Below the pieces are notes generated by a model, which did not search any database, had not been told where the DNA came from, and worked only from the letters and a program-made list of their open reading frames with translations. Positions 24,820 to 34,570 of a DNA stretch of 64,000 bases are shown piece by piece. The position numbers and the translations under genes were made by a program. The stretch comes from Edaphocola flava (GTDB lineage: Bacteria > Bacteroidota > Bacteroidia > Chitinophagales > Chitinophagaceae), in NCBI RefSeq assembly GCF_004118155.1, contig NZ_SAIQ01000003.1, positions 372,001-436,000 of the forward strand, written 5' to 3'. The first letter of the stretch is position 1; each line of letters starts with the position of its first letter.

Positions 24820-25494
24820 ATGGACGCAATTCTCGATTTTCTGCATAATCTTACCGACCCCAACTGGATTATTGACCACGGTGGATACTATATTGTTTTA
24901 GCAATTGTATTTGCCGAGACAGGACTGTTATTGGGTTTTATTCTTCCCGGCGATTTCCTCCTGTTTATTACCGGTACGATTATTGCAAAACCGGAAGCCC
25001 TGACTCCATTCGACAACCATATACAGAATATGGTTTTCTGGGAACTGATGATCATACTTGCAGCCGTACTGGGCAATATGGTCGGATACTGGTTCGGCCG
25101 TAAATCGGGTAAATATCTCTTCGAAAGAAAGGACACCTGGTACTTCAAAAAGAAACATATTATACAGGCCAAAGATTTTTATGAGCGTAAAGGCGGCGGT
25201 GCCATTATCCTTGCCCGTTTCCTCCCTATTGTTCGTACCTTTGCGCCAATTGTAGCCGGTGTTGTAGGTATGAATTATAAAAAGTTTATGCTGTACAATG
25301 TGATCGGTGCCGTGATCTGGGTGGGCCTGCTCGTAACTGTTGGTTACTTTCTGGGTCGCAATCCATGGGTAGAACGTAATCTCGAGTACATCGTACTGGG
25401 TATGGTCCTGGTCACTACGGTACCAGTGCTGTTCAAAATGATCTTCGGCAAATCGAAAGCCGATCAGCTCCCGGCCAATGGCAAAACTGCTTAG
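24820..25494 (+). CDS. DedA-family membrane protein
   Basis: A 224-residue polytopic inner-membrane protein of the DedA/VTT family, linked in other bacteria to undecaprenyl-phosphate or phospholipid flipping and envelope homeostasis. Family marks are FAETGLLLGFILPGDFLL (key GFILPGD near 38-44), the amphipathic GYWFGRKSGKYLF (about 88-100) and the signature ILARFLPIVRTFAPIVAG with its two arginines (about 130-147). The last 17 bases overlap the start of the TonB-dependent receptor gene, which suggests translational coupling. Confidence 0.9.
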   Translation: MDAILDFLHNLTDPNWIIDHGGYYIVLAIVFAETGLLLGFILPGDFLLFITGTIIAKPEALTPFDNHIQNMVFWELMIILAAVLGNMVGYWFGRKSGKYLFERKDTWYFKKKHIIQAKDFYERKGGGAIILARFLPIVRTFAPIVAGVVGMNYKKFMLYNVIGAVIWVGLLVTVGYFLGRNPWVERNLEYIVLGMVLVTTVPVLFKMIFGKSKADQLPANGKTA

Positions 25495-27436
25495 TCTGAA
25501 AAAAATATATACATACCTTCTGGCACTCTGCTGCCTGCTGCCCATCGCCCCGCAAGCGATGGGTCAAGCATTTAAAGACACCCTGAAAGACGTGTCTGTT
25601 ACCGAACAACGTAAGGTATACCAGCAGGATGTGAAAAGTACTTTCCAAACCGGACAGACCCGCATCAGTATAGACAGCATAACCCTGCTGCAATACCAGC
25701 AGCTCTCACTGGCCACACTGCTGGCACAGCAAAGCACCGTGTTTGTCAAATCGTATGGCATCAACAGCATGGCTACCCTATCCTTCCGCGGGGCCTCTTC
25801 GGCCCAGTCGGCAGTACTCTGGAAAGGTATACCCATCCTGAATCCGGCACTGGGTGTATCGGATGTGTCGATGCTCCAAACCGGACTGTTTGATAAAGTA
25901 AGCCTGCAATATGGCAGCAATGCCGCTATGCTGGGCAGCGGAAACGTAGGCGGATCACTGCTCCTGGAGCAGCAATCGGAATATGCAAAAGGCAATCACT
26001 ATCGTATAGGCCTGGGAGCCGGTAGCTATGGCCGTAAAGAAATCAATACTCAGATCATTCTGCAGCCTAAAAAATGGCTGATCAAATGGAATGCATTCGG
26101 TCAGCTGGCTAATAACAATTTTCCCTATACCGACCTGGACGGAGCGGCGGTACACACCAGCAATGCCGGGTTAAAAGCCTTTGGTAGTATCCTCTCTGCA
26201 ACATATAAGATAGATCCGACACAGCACATCAGTGCTGATGTATGGTACCAGCGTTATTATCGCGAGATACCCAAAGCCATGTTCGAAGACTTTTCGGCCA
26301 AAGTGCAAAGGGACGCTTCTTTACGCACTTTACTGCACTGGGAAAAACTGCATCGCCAGAACACCTTCTACGCTAAATTCTCCCTGAATAAAGAGGACCT
26401 GCATTATACAGACTCCTCCTTCCTGATGGATAACCGTAATACAGTATATCAGTATTACCAGGAACTGGGCTGGAAAAATAATTTTCATATCAGCGGCACA
26501 AAGGCCACGCATACCATCCTGGTCATGTTACCCTTTCAATATGCGACCATACACCTGCCGGGCAATGAACGGCAACAACAACAAAGACCGGCACTGGCCG
26601 CTGCATACAAGTACCTGAGTGGCAATGAGCGTCTGGGTATACAGGCCAATCTGCGCCAGGAATGGAATATGGGTACAGCCTTCCCCTTACTACCGGGTAT
26701 AGGAGTACATTATGCACTGGTGCGAAATGCACGCTGGCAATGGTCATGGGATGCTACCCTGCAGAAGACATACCGCTTGCCTACCCTGAACGAACTCTAT
26801 AACTTTCCGGGAGGCAATGAACAGTTAAAACCGGAACAGGGCTGGAACCGCGAGCTGGCCTATACTCTACACTGGGACAATACCAAAGGAACGATACAGT
26901 TTGACCAGCAGGCCAACTATTTCAACCGCCATATCAAGGACTGGATATACTGGCTGGGTGGCGCCATCTGGACTCCGCATAACATTGCCGAGGTGCATAA
27001 CCGCGGTATAGAAACGCATAACACCCTGCGCCTGCAACTGAGCAAACCGCTGCAGCTGCAACTGGGCCTGCGTACGGCATATGTACTCTCTACTACAGAA
27101 AAGAGTGATATGCCTAATGATAACAGTATTGGCAAACAGATCCCTTATACCCCACGATATAACGGACAGATCAATATAGGCCTGCACTGGAAACAGTTGT
27201 TTGTAAATTACAACCACACATATACCGGTTACCGCTTTATTACTACGGATGAATCGCTGTATACCCTGCCCTATAACCTGGGCAATGTACAGGCTTTATA
27301 TACCTTTACGGCAGGTGCTGTAAAAATGCAGGCCAGCCTGCAGGTACAGAACCTGTGGAATACGGCTTATGTAGTCATTGCGCAAAGACCTATGCCACAG
27401 CGCTATTGGGTTGCCGGACTGCAGTTTGAACTTTAA
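25478..27436 (+). CDS. TonB-dependent outer-membrane receptor
   Basis: The 652-residue outer-membrane transporter uses TonB energy to import a bound ligand. It has a signal peptide ending near MGQAF (about residue 30), a plug domain with STVFVKSYGINSMATLSFRG (core SMATLSFRGASSAQ near 96-109) and SLQYGSNAAMLGSGNVGG, then a beta-barrel ending in aromatic VAGLQFEL. No carboxypeptidase-like N-terminal domain and no SusD partner are present, so it is closer to BtuB/siderophore-type receptors. There is no riboswitch: its start overlaps dedA by 17 bases. The ligand is unknown. mnmE begins 10 bases after its stop. Confidence 0.88.
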   Translation: MAKLLSLKKIYTYLLALCCLLPIAPQAMGQAFKDTLKDVSVTEQRKVYQQDVKSTFQTGQTRISIDSITLLQYQQLSLATLLAQQSTVFVKSYGINSMATLSFRGASSAQSAVLWKGIPILNPALGVSDVSMLQTGLFDKVSLQYGSNAAMLGSGNVGGSLLLEQQSEYAKGNHYRIGLGAGSYGRKEINTQIILQPKKWLIKWNAFGQLANNNFPYTDLDGAAVHTSNAGLKAFGSILSATYKIDPTQHISADVWYQRYYREIPKAMFEDFSAKVQRDASLRTLLHWEKLHRQNTFYAKFSLNKEDLHYTDSSFLMDNRNTVYQYYQELGWKNNFHISGTKATHTILVMLPFQYATIHLPGNERQQQQRPALAAAYKYLSGNERLGIQANLRQEWNMGTAFPLLPGIGVHYALVRNARWQWSWDATLQKTYRLPTLNELYNFPGGNEQLKPEQGWNRELAYTLHWDNTKGTIQFDQQANYFNRHIKDWIYWLGGAIWTPHNIAEVHNRGIETHNTLRLQLSKPLQLQLGLRTAYVLSTTEKSDMPNDNSIGKQIPYTPRYNGQINIGLHWKQLFVNYNHTYTGYRFITTDESLYTLPYNLGNVQALYTFTAGAVKMQASLQVQNLWNTAYVVIAQRPMPQRYWVAGLQFEL

Positions 27437-27446
27437 AGATAAACAC

Positions 27447-28808
27447 ATGATGTATCAGGATACCATAGTAGCCCTGGCTACTGCCCCAGCCGCCGGGGCC
27501 ATCGGCGTCATCCGTCTTTCCGGAGACCAGGCTGTGCCTGTGGCCAATGCTTTATTTAAAGGCAAAGACCTCAGCAAGCAGGCTACGCATACCCTGCATT
27601 TCGGCACGATTATACGTCCGGATGGGGAGATTGTGGATGAGGTCGTGATCGGACTGTTCCTGGGCGGCAAGAGCTATACGGGGGAAGATACGGTAGAGAT
27701 CAGCGGACACGGATCTTTGTTCGTCCTCAACCAGATCATCGAATTATGCGTAGCGAAAGGCGCCCGTCTGGCTGCACCGGGAGAGTTTACGCAAAGGGCT
27801 TTCCTGAATGGCAAACTGGACCTGGCGCAGGCAGAAGCTGTTGCCGACCTGATTGCAGCAGAAAACAAGGCCTCTCATCAGGTTGCCCTCAGCCAGATGC
27901 GCGGGGGTATCAGTACCGAATTACAAGGCCTGAGAGATAAACTCATACAATTTACCGCATTGATCGAACTCGAACTGGACTTCTCTGATGAAGACGTGGA
28001 GTTTGCAGATCGTACGGCATTCAAGCAATTGATTGCTGATATACAGCGCCATACCGGACAACTTATTAATTCATTTGCCTATGGTAATGCGATCAAGAAT
28101 GGTGTACCCGTAGCCATCATCGGTAAGCCCAATGCCGGTAAATCCAGCCTGCTGAATGCTTTGCTGAAAGAAGAAAGAGCAATTGTAAGCAATATTGCCG
28201 GTACCACCCGTGATACTATCGAAGAGGTGATGAATATTGAAGGCATTCCTTTCCGTTTTATCGACACCGCCGGTCTGCGCGAAACAGAAGACGTGGTAGA
28301 GGCAATTGGTGTGAGTAAGGCTAAAGAGAAAATTGCACAGGCACAGGTTATCCTGCATTTGTACGAAGATAATGATACCGGATTATTACAGGAGCTGGCC
28401 GATAGCCTGAAGGGCAAGATCGTGTTCAGCCTGCGCAATAAAGTAGATACTCCTATTACCGAAGAGACTAATGCTGTGCAAGAGGAAGGTAATATGTATC
28501 TCATGGATATTTCCGCTAAAACCGGCTACCATCTTGAGTTGCTGAAGCAACAATTATTAGAATCGGTACGCGGCGGATTTGCGGACTCTGCAGTGATCAT
28601 TACCAATACCCGCCATAAAGAGGCCCTAATGCGGGCGCAGGAAGCGCTGGAATCGGTTACTCATGGTCTGGAGATCGGGTTGAGCGGCGATCTGCTGGCC
28701 TTCCATCTGAAAGATGCGTTACTGCACTTAGGCTCTATTACGGGTAAAATTGATATCGACCGCGATATTCTGGGTACGATCTTCGGGAAGTTTTGTATTG
28801 GGAAGTAG
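27447..28808 (+). CDS. mnmE: tRNA modification GTPase MnmE
   Basis: With MnmG it installs the carboxymethylaminomethyl group on U34 of several tRNAs. The 453-residue protein has an N-terminal folate-binding domain (DTIVALATAPAAGAIGVIR), a helical domain, and an embedded G domain with P-loop GKPNAGKSSLLN (about 226-237), GTTRDT (about 251-256) and DTAGLRET (about 273-280). The invariant C-terminal FCIGK is intact. The start is ATG 27447 (a second ATG follows immediately). A longer in-frame start would lie inside the receptor gene. It is probably cotranscribed with dedA and the receptor. Confidence 0.97.
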   Translation: MMYQDTIVALATAPAAGAIGVIRLSGDQAVPVANALFKGKDLSKQATHTLHFGTIIRPDGEIVDEVVIGLFLGGKSYTGEDTVEISGHGSLFVLNQIIELCVAKGARLAAPGEFTQRAFLNGKLDLAQAEAVADLIAAENKASHQVALSQMRGGISTELQGLRDKLIQFTALIELELDFSDEDVEFADRTAFKQLIADIQRHTGQLINSFAYGNAIKNGVPVAIIGKPNAGKSSLLNALLKEERAIVSNIAGTTRDTIEEVMNIEGIPFRFIDTAGLRETEDVVEAIGVSKAKEKIAQAQVILHLYEDNDTGLLQELADSLKGKIVFSLRNKVDTPITEETNAVQEEGNMYLMDISAKTGYHLELLKQQLLESVRGGFADSAVIITNTRHKEALMRAQEALESVTHGLEIGLSGDLLAFHLKDALLHLGSITGKIDIDRDILGTIFGKFCIGK

Positions 28809-29190
28809 CGGAAAAGCTGGATTGGGAGCATCAACAGATCACGGATTTTGCTCCGTTCTAACTCGGCATAGGCCTCTGTTGTCGAATTATTCTATGGTGC
28901 TGGCCTACCAGGAAAAAGTATATTGGCTACAGATCGAAAAATTGATGCACATTATCCAGCTGCAGGCATAGCAAGGGTAAGGCTTTTGCCCTGTGTACGA
29001 TAAGCAGGTCCCAGGCCAATCCAATACGAGAGCACAATAGATCTTTTAAGCTCCCCGCCTCCCCAGTTCTGCTTTTTAGGCTTGTGCAGGTGTGCCCAGG
29101 CCAGGTAAATGTCATAGGAGGGCAAAAGCTGAATGTATTTTGAGGGATTGTATACCGTTGAACTTTCGCTCCAGTATTCTTTTAAAAGCA
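28809..29190. other. Noncoding spacer, possibly holding decayed coding sequence
   Basis: Right after the mnmE stop, another frame (28788-28859) reads YWEVAEKLDWEHQQ and a few more residues before a stop, with a protein-like composition but no start. On the minus strand a 95-codon frame (28952-29239) starts inside the hairpin at 29191-29239 and resembles nothing I know. I see no promoter box in the right place for either. It may be a gene remnant or plain spacer. Confidence 0.25.
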
Positions 29191-29239
29191 ATGATGTATT
29201 TAAATAGCCGCTAAGACTACGGCTATTTAAATACATCAT
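29191..29239. repeat. 20-bp perfect inverted repeat (hairpin)
   Basis: Arms 29191-29210 and 29220-29239 are exact inverted copies around a 9-base spacer. Unlike the terminators it has no T-run directly after either arm, although ATTTTGG follows on the plus strand. It could end the mnmE transcript from 380 bases upstream or the minus-strand methyltransferase transcript. Confidence 0.6.
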
Positions 29240-29312
29240 ACAATTTTGGCTACATTAAAACAAATACAGACTTTTGAACAAGTCTGCTATGGCAATGGAT
29301 ACAGGCACAAAT

Positions 29313-30074
29313 TTAACTGCGGTATTTCTTCTGAAATACTTTGGATATTTCCAACTTATACTCGCTGAGGCTTGCCTTTCCTTTAAGCATCCGAACCAGC
29401 CTGTTGATACGAGTAATCTTGGTTTCCAGCAGATCAGGGTGCACCAGGGGGAGTATTACATTCTTAGACTGCTTAGCCCCGGGAAAACGGTTAAGTAAGC
29501 GTTCTGTTTCTGTTGTATTCCGGGTATTTACGGCCACGAACATATTCTGTTTATACCAAAATTTCACTTCAGGAATATTCCAGATCAATGGACGGATCAC
29601 ATCATAGCAATCATAGCCTTTAGCATTAAACAGCTTAACCCAAAAGTCGGGCCATTGCTCGTTCAGATGGTTCTGCCCGCCCTGGCCTGGGATAGCGGCA
29701 GAGAATACCACAACATCCGACATACCGGTAAGATCACCAACAATTTTTTCAGCGTATTTTTCATAAAGATGTTCTGCAAACTCAAAACTGATCGAGAGAT
29801 CAAACCGTTCTTTCACCTGGAGATCTTCCATTAAGTTTTTAAGTAACAAGTCATCTCCTTTCAGCTTCTGCAATGTATTATTGCTCCACTCTCCGTCGAT
29901 GCCTAAGACTTTTTTTACGCCGCACTCCTTGAATTTATACAGGAAATTACCAATACCGCAACCCAGGTCCGATACAGATTCCGGAGCAAAAAGGTCATAT
30001 AAAATGGGAGCGATTACTTCGGGGTCCACGTCATTATGCTCGTCACTAATGTGCAAATACACGTCTTTAAACAT
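29313..30074 (-). CDS. Class I SAM-dependent methyltransferase
   Basis: The 253-residue Rossmann-fold methyltransferase has motif I VSDLGCGIGNFLYKF (about 34-48), an acidic end of strand 2 in VLGIDGEW (about 57-64), and DLSISFEFAEHLYEKYA at motif IV/post-IV. The C-terminal third is basic and not conserved in my view. Weak similarity in layout to methyltransferases of glycan or FkbM-type loci exists, but no glycan genes are nearby, so the substrate is unknown. The start is ATG 30072-30074. A TTG further out at 30101 belongs to the -7 box. It stands alone, flanked by non-coding AT-rich spacers. Confidence 0.78.
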   Translation of the reverse strand: MFKDVYLHISDEHNDVDPEVIAPILYDLFAPESVSDLGCGIGNFLYKFKECGVKKVLGIDGEWSNNTLQKLKGDDLLLKNLMEDLQVKERFDLSISFEFAEHLYEKYAEKIVGDLTGMSDVVVFSAAIPGQGGQNHLNEQWPDFWVKLFNAKGYDCYDVIRPLIWNIPEVKFWYKQNMFVAVNTRNTTETERLLNRFPGAKQSKNVILPLVHPDLLETKITRINRLVRMLKGKASLSEYKLEISKVFQKKYRS

Positions 30075-30098
30075 AAAAAATTGAGTATTTATATATTT

Positions 30099-30106
30099 CA
30101 AAAGTA
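30099..30106 (-). promoter_or_regulatory. -7 promoter box (TACTTTTG, minus strand) for the methyltransferase
   Basis: CAAAAGTA on the plus strand reads TACTTTTG on the minus strand. It is 24 bases upstream of the ATG at 30074. Confidence 0.5.
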
Positions 30107-30562
30107 GAATAAAAGGTAAATATAGCTATTCATTGTTTAATTCTTTGCGCTAAAAATAAGCTACAGCAAGTACAGACTCCTTTGCGCCTATATGTTCTGT
30201 TCTCTCTAACTCAAACTATTTGTCTTCACTACGCGTCACATCATATCGCCCGCAGCGGAGATATTGCTATGTCACTATAGGACTACACTTTATCAGGAGA
30301 TTTCTTGCGACACCCGTTTGCTCAAAATGAGGTAGTACGGAACACTATTTTCTGAGCCTTTGGACATTATAGTACCACCAGCCTTCCTCCATCAGCGGCC
30401 CATCGCCTGAGATTTTTATGTTATTTTTTCAATTATTTACATAAATAAAATTTCAAAATACACCTGTAGTAGTTTTACTACTATTTAAATTAAATAATAT
30501 ATATTTATATGTATTATTTAATTGATTATTAATTTGTTAAGTAAATTTATTTGTGAAATAAT
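30107..30562. other. AT-rich intergenic spacer; no gene seen
   Basis: About 450 bases between the divergent methyltransferase and LamG genes. I find no reading frame with coding character, no tRNA and no clear hairpin. The last 140 bases are extremely A/T-rich and lead into the promoter at 30563-30594. Confidence 0.5.
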
Positions 30563-30594
30563 TTGCATTTCACCCATTGAAGTGAGTATATTTG
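30563..30594 (+). promoter_or_regulatory. Promoter of the LamG/FN3 secreted protein (TTG ... TATATTTG)
   Basis: TTG 30563-30565 and TATATTTG 30587-30594, spacer 21 bases. The ATG is 35 bases downstream of the box at 30630. In-frame codons upstream of 30630 are before the promoter and cannot be translated from it. Confidence 0.65.
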
Positions 30595-30629
30595 GACCGC
30601 AAAAATTAATCCACTTTCAATCCCCTTGT

Positions 30630-33176
30630 ATGAAGAGAATTTTTACGGCATCGCTCCTCCTCCTGCTATGTCCGCAACTGCATGCGCAGACCTTACCGGT
30701 AACCAATGGCCTGCAACTCTGGCTGGACGCCTCTGATGTAAATGCCACGGGCACTAACCCTTCCAACGGTGCACTGGTGACTACCTGGAAAGATAAGTCG
30801 CCTGCAGCCCGCCAGGCAGTGCAGATCAACAACCAGACTGCGGCTATCCTGAACAACAACCAGATCAATGGCAAAGCGGTAATGCACTTTACCAGAACCA
30901 GCGATCTGATCGGTTCTGTATTCAACGTATCCAACCTGGATATCCGTGCAACAACAATGAATGCGGTAACTATATTTACCGTATATCGCCAGGGCACTAA
31001 TGTTGTTTCCCAGCAAGGACTCTGGGGCAATGACAATGCCAACTGGGACCGCTTCTTTATGACCATTTTTGCCAATGGCAGTTCGAATGGTGCAGTATCT
31101 GTAGGCACTTCTGTACCTAACTATGTTGGCATCAACGATGCGGGTGCCGTAGGCGTAACCAAACTACTGACTGCTGTATATGACCGTGGCGTAACCAATG
31201 GTTCTACAATCTACTATAACGGCAGCCCGGTACAATCGGTAACCGACAATACCCATGCAACTGATGCCCAGACTTCATTCTACATTGGCTGGGATGGTGA
31301 TAATAACTCCTTTGACGGCGATATAGCAGAGTTGCTGGTATTTAACCGTAAACTGACTTTATGTGAGATTCAGCAGGTGAATAAATACCTGGGCACCAAG
31401 TACGGTTATACCTATTCTACCGTAAGCATTACCCCGAGTGGCAGTACAGCGCTATACCCGGGCAACAGTGTTAGCCTTAATGCTACTACCGGAAGCTCAT
31501 ACCAGTGGCTGAAAGATGGTAGTCCGATCAGCAATGCTACTGCACAAAGTTATACCGCTACTGTTCCCGGTAGTTACCAGGTGATCGTAACTAATGGTTG
31601 CGCAGATACTTCTGCGGCACAAGCTGTTACAACCGCAGTTATGCCTGCCCCTGGTCATGCCCTGAACTTCGCAGGCGGTGCAAGCGGCAATGATTATGTT
31701 GATCTGGGAAATATCCCTGCTACCAGTGTAAAAACCATGGAATGCTGGGTGAAGTTCAACGACTTTACCGGCAGCCAGGAGATCATGAACCGCTCTATTA
31801 CCGGTTATGGCATCGAGCTGTTGTTATACAACAACAACCTTGCTTTCTTCTGTATGGATGGCACCAATAACTCGAGCGTAACCTATGCCAATACTGGTGA
31901 ACTGACCATTGGTCAATGGTACCATATTGCAGCAACCTGGAATGGTACAGATAAAAATACCATGAAACTGTACATCAATGGTAAAAGCGTGGGTACAAAA
32001 AATATCGTGGGCAGCGCTATAAGCGGTGTGAGCAATACCGCTGCGTCCTTCAAACTGGGCCGCTGGTCCGAATCTGCTACCCCACGCTCTTTCAATGGTG
32101 CGATGGATGAAGTGCGCATCTGGAACACCGAACGTGCCGCTACGGAGATTCAGAATAATATGTACACTCCAATGAGCATGCCTCAGACCGGATTACTGGC
32201 ATACTATATGTTCGACAACGGTGCGGCTACCGCAAATGGAAACAATGCTGCGTATACAACGGTATATGACTATACCGGCAATGGCAATACCGGCACCATT
32301 ACTAACTTTGCGCTGAATGGTACTACCTCTAACTGGACAGAAAGCTATGCAATGGTTCGTCCGATTCCAACCGGAACCAGTAGTTATAGCACTTCTGGCT
32401 TTACCGCTAACTGGTCTGCTCCGACAACCGGTACGGTACAATACTACCGACTGGATGTCGCTACAGACAGCATGTTCAATAACAAACTGACTAACTATAA
32501 CAGCCTGAACGTAGGTAATGTAAACAGCTACAGTATAATCGGGTTGAATAATAACCAGACGTATTATTATCGTATTACGGCTGTTAAAACCGGTACGGAC
32601 GGGGTTTCTGCACCTTCAGAAGTACGCGCGGTAACTACCGGCACACCATTAGACTTTACACTGACCACTTTCGAAGCGAAAGCACAGCAGCAGTCTGTAT
32701 TGCTGAACTGGCGGACGGCTAAAGAAAAAGAAACACTAGCTTTCGAGATCGAGCGCAGCAGTAATGGTACAGACTTTATGACCATCGGTCGCGTGAAAGC
32801 TGCAGGTAATGCTACCACTGCAACAGATTACCAGTTTACCGATGCCCATCCTGAAAAGGGCCTGAACCTGTATCGCCTGAAGATGATCAATGCAGATGCT
32901 ACCTGGTCTTACTCCCCGATCCGCAATATACGTTTTCAGTCAGCAGCAACGGCACACCAGCTGTACCCGGTTCCGGCAAGCACTACTGTACACCTGCAAT
33001 TAGCTACCGCACCGGCAACTCCGGTACAGGCGTACCTGTACGATATGCACGGTCGTGTGGTGAAGCAACTGAGCATCAGCCAACAGGATACCATCATCGA
33101 TATCCAGGATATTGCTACCGGTCAATACCTGCTGGTACTGAGCGATGGCAGCAGCCTGAAAGTGGAGAAAATCTAA
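30630..33176 (+). CDS. Secreted multidomain protein: LamG, Ig-like, LamG, FN3 and T9SS sorting domain
   Basis: The 848-residue protein has a signal peptide (residues 1-20, ending LHAQ), then a concanavalin/LamG-like domain (about 25-265, LQLWLDASDV at its start), an Ig-like domain with SYQWLKDGSPI (about 270-340), a second LamG domain from ALNFAGG to about 550 (WYHIAATWNG and MDEVRIWN are its hallmarks), a fibronectin type III domain (about 575-670), a typical Bacteroidota pre-sorting beta domain with LLNWRTAKEKE, and a C-terminal Por sorting domain with YPVP and ATGQYLLVL. It is likely a cell-surface adhesin or glycan-binding protein. No catalytic site is visible. It is monocistronic. Confidence 0.85.
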   Translation: MKRIFTASLLLLLCPQLHAQTLPVTNGLQLWLDASDVNATGTNPSNGALVTTWKDKSPAARQAVQINNQTAAILNNNQINGKAVMHFTRTSDLIGSVFNVSNLDIRATTMNAVTIFTVYRQGTNVVSQQGLWGNDNANWDRFFMTIFANGSSNGAVSVGTSVPNYVGINDAGAVGVTKLLTAVYDRGVTNGSTIYYNGSPVQSVTDNTHATDAQTSFYIGWDGDNNSFDGDIAELLVFNRKLTLCEIQQVNKYLGTKYGYTYSTVSITPSGSTALYPGNSVSLNATTGSSYQWLKDGSPISNATAQSYTATVPGSYQVIVTNGCADTSAAQAVTTAVMPAPGHALNFAGGASGNDYVDLGNIPATSVKTMECWVKFNDFTGSQEIMNRSITGYGIELLLYNNNLAFFCMDGTNNSSVTYANTGELTIGQWYHIAATWNGTDKNTMKLYINGKSVGTKNIVGSAISGVSNTAASFKLGRWSESATPRSFNGAMDEVRIWNTERAATEIQNNMYTPMSMPQTGLLAYYMFDNGAATANGNNAAYTTVYDYTGNGNTGTITNFALNGTTSNWTESYAMVRPIPTGTSSYSTSGFTANWSAPTTGTVQYYRLDVATDSMFNNKLTNYNSLNVGNVNSYSIIGLNNNQTYYYRITAVKTGTDGVSAPSEVRAVTTGTPLDFTLTTFEAKAQQQSVLLNWRTAKEKETLAFEIERSSNGTDFMTIGRVKAAGNATTATDYQFTDAHPEKGLNLYRLKMINADATWSYSPIRNIRFQSAATAHQLYPVPASTTVHLQLATAPATPVQAYLYDMHGRVVKQLSISQQDTIIDIQDIATGQYLLVLSDGSSLKVEKI

Positions 33177-33180
33177 ATAT

Positions 33181-33237
33181 AGTAACCTAACAAAGTAAAG
33201 CCGGGACGAGTTCCCGGCTTTACTTTGTTAGGTTACT
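33181..33237 (+). terminator. Terminator of the LamG protein gene, 26-bp perfect stem
   Basis: Arms 33181-33206 and 33212-33237 are exact inverted repeats around CGAGT. It starts four bases after the stop codon. Confidence 0.88.
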
Positions 33238-33414
33238 TATATAGTTTACTGCTTTATCCTATCCATTCTGATTTGGCACAAAGTTTTGCTGGATGGGCAT
33301 TTCTTCTGTTACAGCATTATGAAATGTTTGTAAGATTGGGAAGAATAAGAAATCAATGTCACTTATAAATTAACAAACGGACCTGTTTAAAACAGGCCCG
33401 TTTACATTTTTATC

Positions 33415-33723
33415 CTACTTCATTCTCATACCCGGCATGGTATCCGGTTGCGGAACCGGTGCTTCTGGTGGCATGGGAATGCTGATCGTATCCCTCTTCT
33501 GATCTTTGAGGGTGCTTTCATTGATGTCTCTGCTTTTGTCTTTTTTGCGGGGCGTTTGCTTTTTTGGTGTGATGGTATCCTGCGGGATTACCCTGCTGCT
33601 CTGTACGGTATAAGCGATATGATCGCTGCTGGTATAGCCCAGTCCGGAGGTGTAACCCAATGTGGCGCCCATAAATGCCATCAGCATCGTCGTAATAACC
33701 AAAGTGCTTTTCATAAGTTTCAT
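33415..33723 (-). CDS. Small secreted or anchored protein, Pro/Lys-rich, unknown
   Basis: The 102-residue product has an N-terminal hydrophobic segment (about residues 4-22, VITTMLMAFMGATLG), which is a signal peptide or anchor, then a low-complexity tail with many Lys, Arg, Pro and Thr (TPKKQTPRKKDKSR) and a Pro-rich end PMPPEAPVPQP. No domain is recognised. ATG 33721-33723 is chosen; a second ATG nine bases inside is equally possible. A 14-bp hairpin with one mismatch (33375-33403) lies just after its stop and may terminate it. Confidence 0.55.
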   Translation of the reverse strand: MKLMKSTLVITTMLMAFMGATLGYTSGLGYTSSDHIAYTVQSSRVIPQDTITPKKQTPRKKDKSRDINESTLKDQKRDTISIPMPPEAPVPQPDTMPGMRMK

Positions 33724-33949
33724 TTTTAGTGGTGAACAAAAAAATCTAACGCTGTCTACACTCCGCAATGTCTTTATTTAATCCAGTAAGGATAAGGCTA
33801 TAGGTTTCTAATAAGGGTAAAATAGGTTTAGGTTAAAGTTCTGTATATAGGTTGGTGTATGTTTTGATGCAGGTTTTACTTTAAAGTAATGTAAAAGAGT
33901 AAATGAAGGCTTCAGGCCCCGGTTTTAGTATGCTACAGATCCGTATACC

Positions 33950-34336
33950 TTACCATTCGGTATCCTTTTCGTGAACCGGTATTTGTTTCAGGAATTCATC
34001 AAATGCGGCGGTATGGTCTGAATAGGTGCCATAAATGTCCAGGATATACCCAATCTCGCTGTCCTTATCCTGCGTCAGGTATAAAGCGGTATTATCTGCC
34101 GGATCAGAGATCCCCTCAAATCGAAAGGTTTTAATAATGGTGAGATCTTCCGGATTATAGATTTTATTAGAATTAGCCGATTGCATTTTTCCGTGATCTG
34201 AGAAGGTCAGTTCGTTGTCGTAACCTTTATCTTTCAGTTTGTTCATCACCTCGCTCAATGTGCGCATTTGCGAAGGTGTCGTTTCATCCGGCAACTGATC
34301 ATTCTGTTGATTCATTTTTTCTTGTTCCTGGTTCAT
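33950..34336 (-). CDS. Conserved small Bacteroidota protein (family often mislabelled 'phosphoribosylpyrophosphate synthetase')
   Basis: The 128-residue protein has a Gln/Asn-rich first 20 residues, then a compact conserved part: MRTLSEVMNKLKDKGYDNE (core LSEVMNKLKDKGY), a helix-strand region, IIKTFRFEGISDPADNTALY and a DIYGTYSDH end. This matches, in my memory, a short family common in Bacteroidota whose database name is a misannotation; it has no PRPP synthase motifs. Function is unknown. The start is ATG 34334-34336. An internal Met at residue 8 or 24 could also serve. It is a single gene next to the repeat-rich island. Confidence 0.65.
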   Translation of the reverse strand: MNQEQEKMNQQNDQLPDETTPSQMRTLSEVMNKLKDKGYDNELTFSDHGKMQSANSNKIYNPEDLTIIKTFRFEGISDPADNTALYLTQDKDSEIGYILDIYGTYSDHTAAFDEFLKQIPVHEKDTEW

Positions 34337-34570
34337 AAAATCTGCTGTTTGGTTTCAATGATATAACAACAAGGATGATGCCAGAAAAGTGACTAATGAA
34401 TTGACAGGCATCCAAAACAATCAATTCAATTTACTAATCAACAACTTAAGTATATACAAACAACAAATAACATTAAATACAATCTAAACAAAATCCACTG
34501 AACGGGGCTTTAAAATCCACAATTCGGGGAAAATGGGGAATTTTGGGAATACAAGTACAAGGTCAGCCTG

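Noticed and set aside
25400-25500. Cobalamin riboswitch upstream of the TonB-dependent receptor
   Set aside because: The receptor gene starts inside dedA, leaving no room for a riboswitch, and the region is coding.
28750-28971. A plus-strand gene overlapping the end of mnmE
   Set aside because: Most of it lies in mnmE codons in another frame, with no family features or promoter.
30107-30562. A small RNA gene in the AT-rich spacer
   Set aside because: No stable hairpin, -7 box with following hairpin or known RNA motif could be identified by eye.
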